Source of the DNA: Chryseobacterium sp. YIM B08800
GTDB lineage: Bacteria; Bacteroidota; Bacteroidia; Flavobacteriales; Weeksellaceae
Assembly: GCF_026163565.1 (NCBI RefSeq)
Contig: NZ_JAPDKN010000007.1
Coordinates: 183,015 to 247,014 of the forward strand
DNA length: 64,000 nt
Direction of reading: 5' to 3'
The position numbers and the translations under genes are program-made. Positions 57,547 through 64,000 of the stretch are shown piece after piece. Below the pieces are notes generated by a model that saw only the letters and a program-made list of their open reading frames with translations, was not told the DNA's origin and searched no databases. The stretch's first letter is position 1. The number at the start of each line of letters is the position of its first letter.

Positions 57547-58947
57547 CTAAAAATGTTCAAGACCATTAGCTCCTAAAGCCATATAAAGATTGATTCTTTC
57601 AATACGCTGTTGCAGGTCGAGGTCGATGATATTCATCTCTTTTTTTATCAAATCTCTCTGTTTTTGGAGTAAGACAAAACTATTATTGCTGCCTACTTTT
57701 ATTTGTTTTTTCGTTAAATCAACATTCCTTTCCAGTGAAGAAATTGCCTGTTTCTGAAAAACATTTTGCCTTTCGATAGAACTGAGATTGGCTAATGCAG
57801 ATTCTACTTCATTATAGGCCAAAAGCACTGATTTTGCATATTCTTCAATCACTTGTTTTTGCTTTGAAGTTTTTACTTCAACATTCTTTTTCAGTTTTCC
57901 TCCGTTGAAAATTGGGGTTGTCAATCCGCCGCCAACTTTTATTAAAGGGTTGGAAAAAAGATTACTGATGGCTCCAACATTGGTTTCTGCTGCACCAAAA
58001 GCTGCACTGATGTTGATAGAAGGCAATCTTGCCGCTTTCGCTTCCTGAACTTCGTAAAAACTGGCTTCTATCTGAAACTGCTGCGCCATAATATCTGACC
58101 TTTTTTCTAAAAGACTTAAAGGAAAATTGGCTGGAATTTCCTGTTTTAAAGCTGAAAACTCTGCATTAACTCTCAATAAACCTTCCGGATATCTTCCGCA
58201 AAGCATTTCTAAACTTCTTCTGGATTGCGAATTGGCATTTTTTATTTTTTCAAGATAAGAATTCAGCAAAATAATTTCACTTTCGATGTTGGATAGATCA
58301 ATTTCATTGGCAGTTCCGACCTTATTTTGAACCAGATAAATCTTTTTCAAATCTTCGGTCATACCAATATACTGACTGATTTTTTGTTCCTGATATTGCC
58401 CTGCAATATTAAGGTAGTAAGCTTTGGCAATCATTGCAGCGACCGATTGTTTCAACATTTTTTGTTGAAATGCCGCCGAATAATACTGACTTACGCTCAC
58501 CATTTCAGCCGATTTATTTTTTCCCCAAAGGTCGAGCTCCCAATTGGCTTTTAACTGCAAATTTCCAATATGAGTTCCGCTTACAAGATTGTTGCTGGTG
58601 TTTGCCAACGCATTTACACTTGGGTAAAGGTTACTTCCTGCAATATCCATCGACAATTCTATTTGATTCAGCTTTTCTTTAGAGATAATGATATCTGCGT
58701 TGTGAGCAAGTCCTTCCTTTACCAAAACTTCAAGCTCGGTTGTAATAAGCTCATTCATCCATTGATAAGAAAAATCGGGGCTGTCTGTTTCTTTATCTTG
58801 AATCCATTTATCGGGGATTTCGATGTTTGCTTTTATTTCGCTGGTGTTTTTTAAATCTTCTACTTTTTCAGGTGTTGCATTTTTGTAGCCAATACAAGAG
58901 GTTAAAGTCAGTAACAAAACGCTTGCAATACTTATTTTCTTTACCAT
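57547..58947 (-). CDS. TolC-like outer-membrane efflux lipoprotein
   Basis: Lipoprotein signal with TSC at residues 16-18. NLQLKANWELDLWGKN and QEAKAARLPSINISAAFGA are typical of the NodT/OprM group. Two repeats of a coiled-coil and strand pattern build the trimeric exit duct. 466 residues is normal. The HlyD-type gene lies one base upstream. Confidence 0.9.
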   Translation of the reverse strand: MVKKISIASVLLLTLTSCIGYKNATPEKVEDLKNTSEIKANIEIPDKWIQDKETDSPDFSYQWMNELITTELEVLVKEGLAHNADIIISKEKLNQIELSMDIAGSNLYPSVNALANTSNNLVSGTHIGNLQLKANWELDLWGKNKSAEMVSVSQYYSAAFQQKMLKQSVAAMIAKAYYLNIAGQYQEQKISQYIGMTEDLKKIYLVQNKVGTANEIDLSNIESEIILLNSYLEKIKNANSQSRRSLEMLCGRYPEGLLRVNAEFSALKQEIPANFPLSLLEKRSDIMAQQFQIEASFYEVQEAKAARLPSINISAAFGAAETNVGAISNLFSNPLIKVGGGLTTPIFNGGKLKKNVEVKTSKQKQVIEEYAKSVLLAYNEVESALANLSSIERQNVFQKQAISSLERNVDLTKKQIKVGSNNSFVLLQKQRDLIKKEMNIIDLDLQQRIERINLYMALGANGLEHF

Positions 58948-58948
58948 T

Positions 58949-60106
58949 TTAGTGAAGTTTTAGAATTAAGTAATTGACTTTACTGTTCACTCTCACCATC
59001 ACTTTTCTGATTAAATGTAAAGGTTTAATGTTATCAGAATAAATAACAGCTGTACCTCGCGCACCGACTGTTAATGGTTTTTCTTTTTCATCTAAAACAA
59101 ATTTTGCAATCAATTTTCCGTCAGTTTCGGGCAATTGTCTTGCGGTATCCGGAATTCCGGCTGTTGTTCCGTTGCCGCCAAACATTCCTCCTGCATTATT
59201 CATAATACCCTGGCTTGTTGCATCGATTACATATTCCAGTTTTGCTTTTACCACTTTTCCGGGTGAGGTTTTTAAGGCAAGTTCTACCTCATCACCATTT
59301 TTTACAGCTTCCAATTCGTTTTGAGAAAAGAATGCAATGATAGACTGCTGTTTTTGAATTAAAACAAAAGCAGATTTGAACGGTGCGATGATTGCTCCTT
59401 CGTTCAGCTGTACGTTGGGAATAAAACCGTCTGTTGGTGCTAAAACAACCGTTTGAGAAAGATTCCATTTTGCCTGTTCTAATTTAGCTTTGATTTCCGA
59501 AACTGAAGCGTTTTCTCCGTTGTAATTAGAGTTGTATTTGGTTTCTAAAGATGATTTCTGAGCGTGTGCTGCACTGATTCTTGATTGCAGATCCTGTGAA
59601 GTTGACATTGCCTGTTCCAAATCAAATTTATTGGCTGCACCTGCATTTACCAATTCCTGATATTGCTTTATTCTTTTGTTGCTTAAATCCAATTGAGATT
59701 GCAAACTCAAAATATTTTTACGTGAAGCATCAATATCTGAATTGTAAGACGAAACGGTAGATTTCATATTGCTCAATTGCGCTTCCAAAGATTTTATTTC
59801 TTGCTGATAAGGCAAAGGGTCGATAGTGAATAACGTATCTCCTTTTTTAACTTCCTGATTGGTTTTTACATATACTTTTTTTACTCTTCCTAAAGTTTGG
59901 GTCGTAATATCTACGCTTCGGTTACCTACTTTTACATCCGATGTAATAGGGCAGAAGTAATTCAGACTTAAAATAAGAGCAATAGACCCGAAAATTGGCA
60001 AGGAATAGACAACAACCTGCGTATTGAAATTCCAAGGAATTAATTTTAATTTTTTGATGAGAAGCCAGCAAATTCCGGCATATATTCCGATAAGTAATTC
60101 TAACAT
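58949..60106 (-). CDS. HlyD/EmrA-type membrane fusion protein
   Basis: A long hydrophobic N-terminus with two membrane segments (about 3-17 and 31-50), a split biotinyl-lipoyl domain (TLGRVKKVYVKTNQEVKKGDTLF and VLAPTDGFIPNVQLNEGAII) and a coiled-coil hairpin between (85-200). It bridges an inner-membrane component and the TolC protein. The pairing with a DUF3302 gene recalls E. coli YiaV/YiaW (also YibH/YibI). No pump gene (MFS, RND or ABC) is in the operon. Confidence 0.88.
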   Translation of the reverse strand: MLELLIGIYAGICWLLIKKLKLIPWNFNTQVVVYSLPIFGSIALILSLNYFCPITSDVKVGNRSVDITTQTLGRVKKVYVKTNQEVKKGDTLFTIDPLPYQQEIKSLEAQLSNMKSTVSSYNSDIDASRKNILSLQSQLDLSNKRIKQYQELVNAGAANKFDLEQAMSTSQDLQSRISAAHAQKSSLETKYNSNYNGENASVSEIKAKLEQAKWNLSQTVVLAPTDGFIPNVQLNEGAIIAPFKSAFVLIQKQQSIIAFFSQNELEAVKNGDEVELALKTSPGKVVKAKLEYVIDATSQGIMNNAGGMFGGNGTTAGIPDTARQLPETDGKLIAKFVLDEKEKPLTVGARGTAVIYSDNIKPLHLIRKVMVRVNSKVNYLILKLH

Positions 60107-60118
60107 AATTTTTTATTC

Positions 60119-60520
60119 TTAATGATTTTGTGTTTCTTCTAAAACCGATTGGTTTTCTTCAATTAAAATTTCTTCTTTTCTGTTTGAAGAATCTAAATTT
60201 TCTGAATCTGAAGAAGGTTTTTTTTCTTTTTTGTAATCGTAGTTTGCCCATATTAAAGCAACCGGCCAAAGCAGACCGCCAAATACCAGCGAAAGCAGAC
60301 ACATGCTTTTGATAGCGTTTAATTGTGGATGGTTTTTCTTTTCCGCCACTTTTTCAGGATAAATATGAACTTTCCAAAAAAGAAATATTCCGGCAAATGG
60401 TAAAATAAGCATGATAAGCCAAGATGCTGTATCTGCGATAGTGTCTTCTAAAGTTCCTGTGGAAGCATACGAAAGGCCACAACACAGGAATACACACAGT
60501 ATTGTAAGTAATTTTTGCAT
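60119..60520 (-). CDS. DUF3302-like inner-membrane protein
   Basis: Signal-like N-terminus (ends SYAS), then membrane segments at about 33-50 and 72-93 with FWKVHIYPEKVAEKKNHPQ between, as in DUF3302 proteins; a charged C-terminal tail of 35 residues follows. Function unknown, nearly always paired with an HlyD-like protein. Confidence 0.7.
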   Translation of the reverse strand: MQKLLTILCVFLCCGLSYASTGTLEDTIADTASWLIMLILPFAGIFLFWKVHIYPEKVAEKKNHPQLNAIKSMCLLSLVFGGLLWPVALIWANYDYKKEKKPSSDSENLDSSNRKEEILIEENQSVLEETQNH

Positions 60521-60594
60521 AATAAAATAATTGGGATAAAAATCCCGGCATATCAGTTAAGATAATACCGAGAATCATAAAGCATGATAAAAAA

Positions 60595-61239
60595 CTAATT
60601 TTTAGTTCCGTATTCTTCGCGAAGTACACTGCGTAAGAAATCGGCATTTTGATGATAAATGGTGATTTGCTGTGGGCTTAAAATCTGGTCAAAAGCTTTG
60701 TCGGCTTTCTTCAATGCTTTGTATAGTTTGCGTTGAGCATTGTTTTTACCTCTATTGTTATTTGCAGAAAAGTAGATGTCTAAATCTTTTCTTACGTTTT
60801 CTACCACTTTCTGATTAATGTTGAAAACCGGCGTCAACTGGTCGTTGCTTAAATCTAGCATACGTGCCATAATCATCGTTCTGAAAGTAGCAGCTCTTGC
60901 GATTTTATTTTCCTGAAAAAGCTGAAACTGTGCAGGTGAAAGAATTTCCTGTAAGGCAAGATTTCTTTCTTTTAAAATTTTTGCAAAACTTTCGAAATTT
61001 TCTTTCTGTGAAGAATTTTGAGTAAAGCTTTTTTGGTCTAAATTTTCTACCGCCGCAGCAGCTTGTACATTGATTTCATAAATCTGTTGTGCCTGTAACG
61101 GTGTCATATTAAGAAATGACATTTCCTGGGTAATGTAAGTACCAATTTTTTCTACTGGTTGAGTTTGGGCATTTAAGGTGTTACTTGCTAACAGCATGAA
61201 TAAGCTTACTGAAGCTATTCTTAGAATTTTTTTGTTCAT
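60595..61239 (-). CDS. Exported helical protein of unknown function
   Basis: Signal peptide (ends LNAQ at 25). The mature part is all-helical with two similar units (MTPLQAQQIYEINVQ and LSNDQLTPVFNINQK, each followed by ILSPAQF/ILSPQQI), like periplasmic Spy/CpxP-type LTxxQ proteins. It may be a periplasmic stress or adaptor protein of the efflux operon that follows 74 bases later. Confidence 0.65.
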   Translation of the reverse strand: MNKKILRIASVSLFMLLASNTLNAQTQPVEKIGTYITQEMSFLNMTPLQAQQIYEINVQAAAAVENLDQKSFTQNSSQKENFESFAKILKERNLALQEILSPAQFQLFQENKIARAATFRTMIMARMLDLSNDQLTPVFNINQKVVENVRKDLDIYFSANNNRGKNNAQRKLYKALKKADKAFDQILSPQQITIYHQNADFLRSVLREEYGTKN

Positions 61240-61260
61240 TGTTTTTTTTGTTTTAAATCA

Positions 61261-61311
61261 TACTTTTTGTACAATAGACTGTGATATAGGTTTTTGTACA
61301 GTGCAAAATTA
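61261..61311 (-). promoter_or_regulatory. Promoter and two TGTACAAAAA repeats of the efflux operon
   Basis: On the minus strand the exact -7 box TAATTTTG lies at 61311-61304. Downstream, TGTACAAAAA occurs at 61300-61291 and 61273-61264, 27 bases apart, in the leader, with TGTACA itself palindromic. They are candidate operator sites, perhaps for the Crp-family protein encoded at 61344. Confidence 0.5.
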
Positions 61312-61343
61312 AAACGAAGAAACTCTGAAAAACTATTCTTAAG

Positions 61344-61952
61344 TTATTTTTTCGGTGGCGGTTTTTTTTGTATGCGGGCTGTTAATCTGGATAAAGAATT
61401 AGGTGTAATTCCTAAAAAATTGGCTATATACTTACGGTTTGCATTCCTTGTAATGTAAGGACGGTTTTTTACAAAAACTTCATAACGAGCGCTCGGAGAA
61501 TCGCTGCACAATTGCTCTGTACGATTGCGTAAAGTACCGATGATCACTTTTAGAGATTTAATGTAAAACTGAAAAATGCCTTTATGCTGAAAAGCCAGTT
61601 CCTCGAACTGATCTTTTGGGAACAACAATAATTGAGTATCCACAAGCGCTTCAATCGTGTATTTTGTCTGCTTTTGGTCGTCATAATATTCAGGAATTCC
61701 GGCTATAATAGCGTGTTCCTTTTCTGAGGTAAAAAAAATATTATTTTCGGTACCATCATCAGAATCGAAATACCAACGCAATAAGCCAGTTGTAAGTACA
61801 AAAACATGATCAAATAAATCACCTGACTCAACCAATTTTGTTTTTTTTGAAAGAAATAGTGGTTTACCAATTTTAGATAAAGCATCACGCTCTTCATCGT
61901 TAAGCGGATGAAGGTAGTCTAAATTTTTTAATAGTTCCGACGGTGTTGCCAT
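61344..61952 (-). CDS. Crp/Fnr-family transcriptional regulator
   Basis: A cyclic-nucleotide-binding-like domain (LVESGDLFDHVFVLTTGLLRWYF) and a C-terminal helix-turn-helix (RKYIANFLGITPNSLSRLTAR) ending in a Lys/Pro tail. No Fe-S cysteines. It is next to and on the same strand as the efflux operon, which has its own promoter 33 bases after this gene, so it is the likely regulator of that operon. Confidence 0.85.
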   Translation of the reverse strand: MATPSELLKNLDYLHPLNDEERDALSKIGKPLFLSKKTKLVESGDLFDHVFVLTTGLLRWYFDSDDGTENNIFFTSEKEHAIIAGIPEYYDDQKQTKYTIEALVDTQLLLFPKDQFEELAFQHKGIFQFYIKSLKVIIGTLRNRTEQLCSDSPSARYEVFVKNRPYITRNANRKYIANFLGITPNSLSRLTARIQKKPPPKK

Positions 61953-62097
61953 CTTTTTAAAGGTCTAAAATCAGAATATTAAAAATAAATAAAAAAATTG
62001 ATAAAGGAAAAAGGTTAACGATTAATGACGAGATCTTTTGCTTTTAAAAAGTTTAAATAAGCTTTTAATGTTTTGAAAAATAAAGCTATAAAACAAA

Positions 62098-62125
62098 AAA
62101 ACTCACAATTTCTATTGTGAGTTTT
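62098..62125 (-). terminator. Last terminator of the tRNA array
   Basis: AAAACTCACAAT pairs with ATTGTGAGTTTT, with a T run on the minus strand. The same hairpin recurs at about 62451-62480, 62608-62638, 62769-62794 and 62928-62955, each time just after a tRNA-Arg 3' part, so the terminator was copied together with it. Confidence 0.85.
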
Positions 62126-62128
62126 AAG

Positions 62129-62563
<435 letters not shown>

Positions 62564-62640
62564 TTAGAAGAAACTATACGTTAAAATATAGGGACGCCAT
62601 TAAAAACAAAAAAACTCACAATTTAAATTGTGAGTTTTTA

Positions 62641-62694
62641 TTGATCGCCAACGGATTCGAACCTTTGTCCGTCCCGATTAAATCGGGATGCTCT
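62641..62694 (-). pseudogene. tRNA-Arg 3' fragment 3, degenerate
   Basis: CCCGAT/ATCGGG hairpin, GGACAAAGGTTCGAATCCG and a mutated 3' end (TTGGCGATCA). The acceptor strand no longer matches the intact gene. The flanking 70 bases are nearly identical to those beside fragment 2. Confidence 0.7.
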
Positions 62695-62798
62695 AGTTAG
62701 TTGAATATTTATTGAAGGATGTTAGAAGAAACTATACGTTAAAATATAGGGACGCCATTAAAAACAAAAAAACTCACAATAAAAATTGTGAGTTTTGA

Positions 62799-62853
62799 GT
62801 GAGCGCAAAAGGATTCGAACCTTTGACCGTCCCGATTAAATCGGGATGCTCTA
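62799..62853 (-). pseudogene. tRNA-Arg 3' fragment 4
   Basis: CCCGAT/ATCGGG hairpin, GGTCAAAGGTTCGAATCC and TTGCGCTCA; one change in the acceptor strand compared with the intact tRNA-Arg. The 5' half is missing. Confidence 0.75.
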
Positions 62854-62958
62854 TTTAGTTGAATACTTATTGAAAAATTTTAGAAGAAACGATGTGATAA
62901 AATTTAGAAAAATCATTAAAACAAAAAAAAACTCACAATAAAAATTGTGAGTTTTAAG

Positions 62959-63032
62959 TGAGCGCGAAAGGATTCGAACCTTTGACCGTCTGCTTAGAAG
63001 GCAGATGCTCTATCCAGCTGAGCTACGCACCC
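62959..63032 (-). tRNA. tRNA-Arg (anticodon TCT)
   Basis: Acceptor GGGTGCG pairs with CGCGCTC (two G-U pairs), discriminator A. D arm GCTC..GAGC, anticodon arm TCTGC-CTTCTAA-GCAGA with TCT, T arm AAAGG-TTCGAAT-CCTTT. CCA is not encoded. This is the only copy in the array with a sound acceptor stem, so it is probably the functional one. A terminator hairpin follows at 62928-62955. Confidence 0.88.
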
Positions 63033-63070
63033 ATTTGCAATTTTTAAGAAATTACTGAAAACTTTTAAAT

Positions 63071-63130
63071 GGTTGTATTCATCTTTGACCGTTCCGAAAA
63101 TCAGAATGCTCGAAGCTGAGCTATGCACCC
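63071..63130 (-). pseudogene. Degenerate tRNA-Arg remnant, copy 1
   Basis: The minus strand reads GGGTGCATAGCTCAGC, a decayed anticodon arm (TTCTGATTTTCGGAA) and GGTCAAAGATG; the T arm is lost. Confidence 0.65.
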
Positions 63131-63162
63131 AGTAAATAATTTTGAGAAAACTATGTAAACAG

Positions 63163-63236
63163 TCGGGGCGGCAGGATTCCAACCTGCGCCCTCCTGGACC
63201 AAAACCTGGCGCTATGACCGCAATACGATACCCCCC
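63163..63236 (-). pseudogene. Degenerate tRNA-Pro, copy 1
   Basis: Compared with the intact tRNA-Pro, the T loop is GGTTGGAAT, the 5' acceptor strand is GGGGGGTAT-like, and the anticodon stem CCAGG-TTTTGGT-CCAGG no longer pairs. Confidence 0.75.
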
Positions 63237-63265
63237 TAAAATATTTTTTTAAAAAAACAAAAACG

Positions 63266-63339
63266 CGGAGGGTAAGGGATTCGAACCCTTGACCGTCTGC
63301 TTAGAAGGCAGATGCTCGATCCAGCTGAGCTACGCACCC
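63266..63339 (-). pseudogene. Chimeric tRNA, Arg 5' part with Ser-like 3' end, copy 1
   Basis: 5' side as in tRNA-Arg(TCT), including the TCT anticodon arm, but the T arm is AAGGG/CCCTT and the 3' strand is ACCCTCC with discriminator G, as in tRNA-Ser. GGGTGCG and ACCCTCC leave three mismatches, so the acceptor stem is unsound. Confidence 0.7.
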
Positions 63340-63377
63340 ATGTGCAATTTTTAAGAAATTACTCAAAACTTTTAAAT

Positions 63378-63437
63378 GGGTGTATTCATCTTTGACCGTT
63401 CCGAAAATCAGAATGCTCGAAGCTGAGCTATGCACCC
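63378..63437 (-). pseudogene. Degenerate tRNA-Arg remnant, copy 2
   Basis: Same as copy 1 with GAATACACCC at its 3' side, so that GGGTG can pair with CACCC. Confidence 0.6.
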
Positions 63438-63469
63438 AGTAAATAATTTTGAGAAAACTATGTAAACAG

Positions 63470-63543
63470 TCGGGGCGGCAGGATTCCAACCTGCGCCCTC
63501 CTGGACCAAAACCTGGCGCTATGACCGCAATACGATACCCCCC
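63470..63543 (-). pseudogene. Degenerate tRNA-Pro, copy 2
   Basis: Same as the copy at 63163-63236. Confidence 0.75.
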
Positions 63544-63572
63544 TAAAATATTTTTTTAAAAAAACAAAAACG

Positions 63573-63646
63573 CGGAGGGTAAGGGATTCGAACCCTTGAC
63601 CGTCTGCTTAGAAGGCAGATGCTCGATCCAGCTGAGCTACGCACCC
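63573..63646 (-). pseudogene. Chimeric tRNA, Arg 5' part with Ser-like 3' end, copy 2
   Basis: Same as the copy at 63266-63339. Confidence 0.7.
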
Positions 63647-63684
63647 ATGTGCAATTTTTAAGAAATTACTGAAAACTTTTAAAT

Positions 63685-63744
63685 GGTTGTATTCATCTTT
63701 GACCGTTCCGAAAATCAGAATGCTCAAAGCTGAGCTATGCACCC
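63685..63744 (-). pseudogene. Degenerate tRNA-Arg remnant, copy 3
   Basis: As copy 1, with one change in the D-arm side (TTTGAGCATTC). Confidence 0.6.
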
Positions 63745-63776
63745 ATTAAATAATTTTGAGAAAACTATTAAAACAG

Positions 63777-63851
63777 TCGGGGCGGCAGGATTCGAACCTG
63801 CGACCTCCTGGTCCCAAACCAGGCGCGATGACCGGACTACGCTACGCCCCG
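63777..63851 (-). tRNA. tRNA-Pro (anticodon TGG)
   Basis: Acceptor CGGGGCG pairs with CGCCCCG, discriminator A. Anticodon arm CCTGG-TTTGGGA-CCAGG with TGG, T arm GCAGG-TTCGAAT-CCTGC. CCA not encoded. First gene of the array, 40 bases after the predicted start of transcription. Confidence 0.95.
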
Positions 63852-63897
63852 ATTAAAGGTCATCTTTTAACAAGAATTACCTTGTTTTTTGTGGGTG

Positions 63898-63927
63898 CAA
63901 AGATAGAATATTTTTTTATAATTCAAA
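63898..63927 (-). promoter_or_regulatory. Promoter of the tRNA array
   Basis: On the minus strand TTTG (63927-63924), 18 bases, then TATCTTTG (63905-63898): a full Bacteroidetes promoter. It would drive the whole array leftward. Beyond it, up to 64000, I see nothing else. Confidence 0.8.
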
Positions 63928-64000
63928 ATAAAATTTGAAATAATTTTTCGTGAATATTGAAGTTTTGTTTCTTGATTACCCTTACGATGTTAATTATCAT

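Larger units (their letters stand above)
62984..63851 (-). repeat. Tandem repeat of about 307 bp, nearly three copies, carrying tRNAs
   Basis: The word GACCGTCTGCTTAGAAGGC starts at 62984, 63291 and 63598, 307 bases apart each time. Each unit holds the 5' part of tRNA-Arg, a degenerate tRNA-like remnant and a tRNA-Pro copy; copies 1 and 2 are almost identical (including the damaged Pro), and copy 3 ends with the intact tRNA-Pro. Confidence 0.9.

Noticed and set aside
62994..63489. Two near-identical 62-codon frames (62994-63182 and 63301-63489, minus)
   Set aside because: They are translations of the tandem tRNA repeats, not genes.
63756..63938. 60-codon frame on the plus strand with a QDSNLRPPGPKPGAM-like sequence
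   Set aside because: This is the antisense translation of tRNA-Pro, a common false protein in databases.

Overview
The window looks like chromosome from a flavobacterium of the Chryseobacterium type. DNA is AT-rich. Promoters match the Bacteroidetes consensus (TAnnTTTG at -7). Ribosome-binding sites of the Shine-Dalgarno type are absent. Families typical of the phylum are present: SusC/SusD, TonB receptors with an N-terminal carboxypeptidase-like domain, GLPGLI, DUF1501/DUF1800, peptidase S46 and single-chain L-serine dehydratase. No transposase, phage, rRNA or CRISPR array was seen.

Layout. 1-1.2 kb: start of a MarR regulator and a cold-shock protein with a long leader. 1.2-9.2 kb: an RNA-repair-like locus with RtcB ligase, two RlaP-type nucleotidyltransferases, an R2K ATP-grasp enzyme, a DUF4062 protein, a nearby WYL regulator and, just upstream of rtcB, a 184-nt tRNA-like RNA with near-perfect acceptor, D and T arms and a large insert replacing the anticodon/variable region. 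I regard this as the most interesting part of the window. 9.2-23.5 kb: housekeeping and envelope genes (DUF1501/DUF1800, beta-barrel, glucokinase, two YceI proteins behind an FNR-like box, AmtB, serine dehydratase, serine hydrolase operon, tyrA with a probable Tyr-codon attenuator). 23.8-37 kb: polA, a run of small minus-strand genes including an orphan Imm22-type immunity protein, an M16 peptidase, an MFS transporter and a divergent Crp-family regulator. 37-43.3 kb: S46 peptidase, a second Crp-family regulator, MgtC family, ligA. 43.5-54 kb: TonB receptor, GDPD, SusC, SusD and a calcineurin-like phosphoesterase, read here as a phosphodiester-scavenging cluster; both transcription units have three TTAAA repeats at about 11-bp spacing upstream of the -7 box, like a Pho box. 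54-57.3 kb: SDR, prmA, SH3-domain protein. 57.5-62 kb: TolC/HlyD/DUF3302 operon and a third Crp-family regulator. 62.1-63.9 kb: a decayed tRNA array with one intact tRNA-Pro(TGG), one intact tRNA-Arg(TCT), 307-bp tandem duplications carrying chimeric and broken tRNAs, and serial tRNA-Arg 3' fragments, one of them interrupted by a GIY-YIG nuclease gene.

Gaps hold several families of palindromic repeats and MITE-like elements. One such element lies in frame inside an RlaP gene. All functional calls are from reading motifs by eye; no searches were run.
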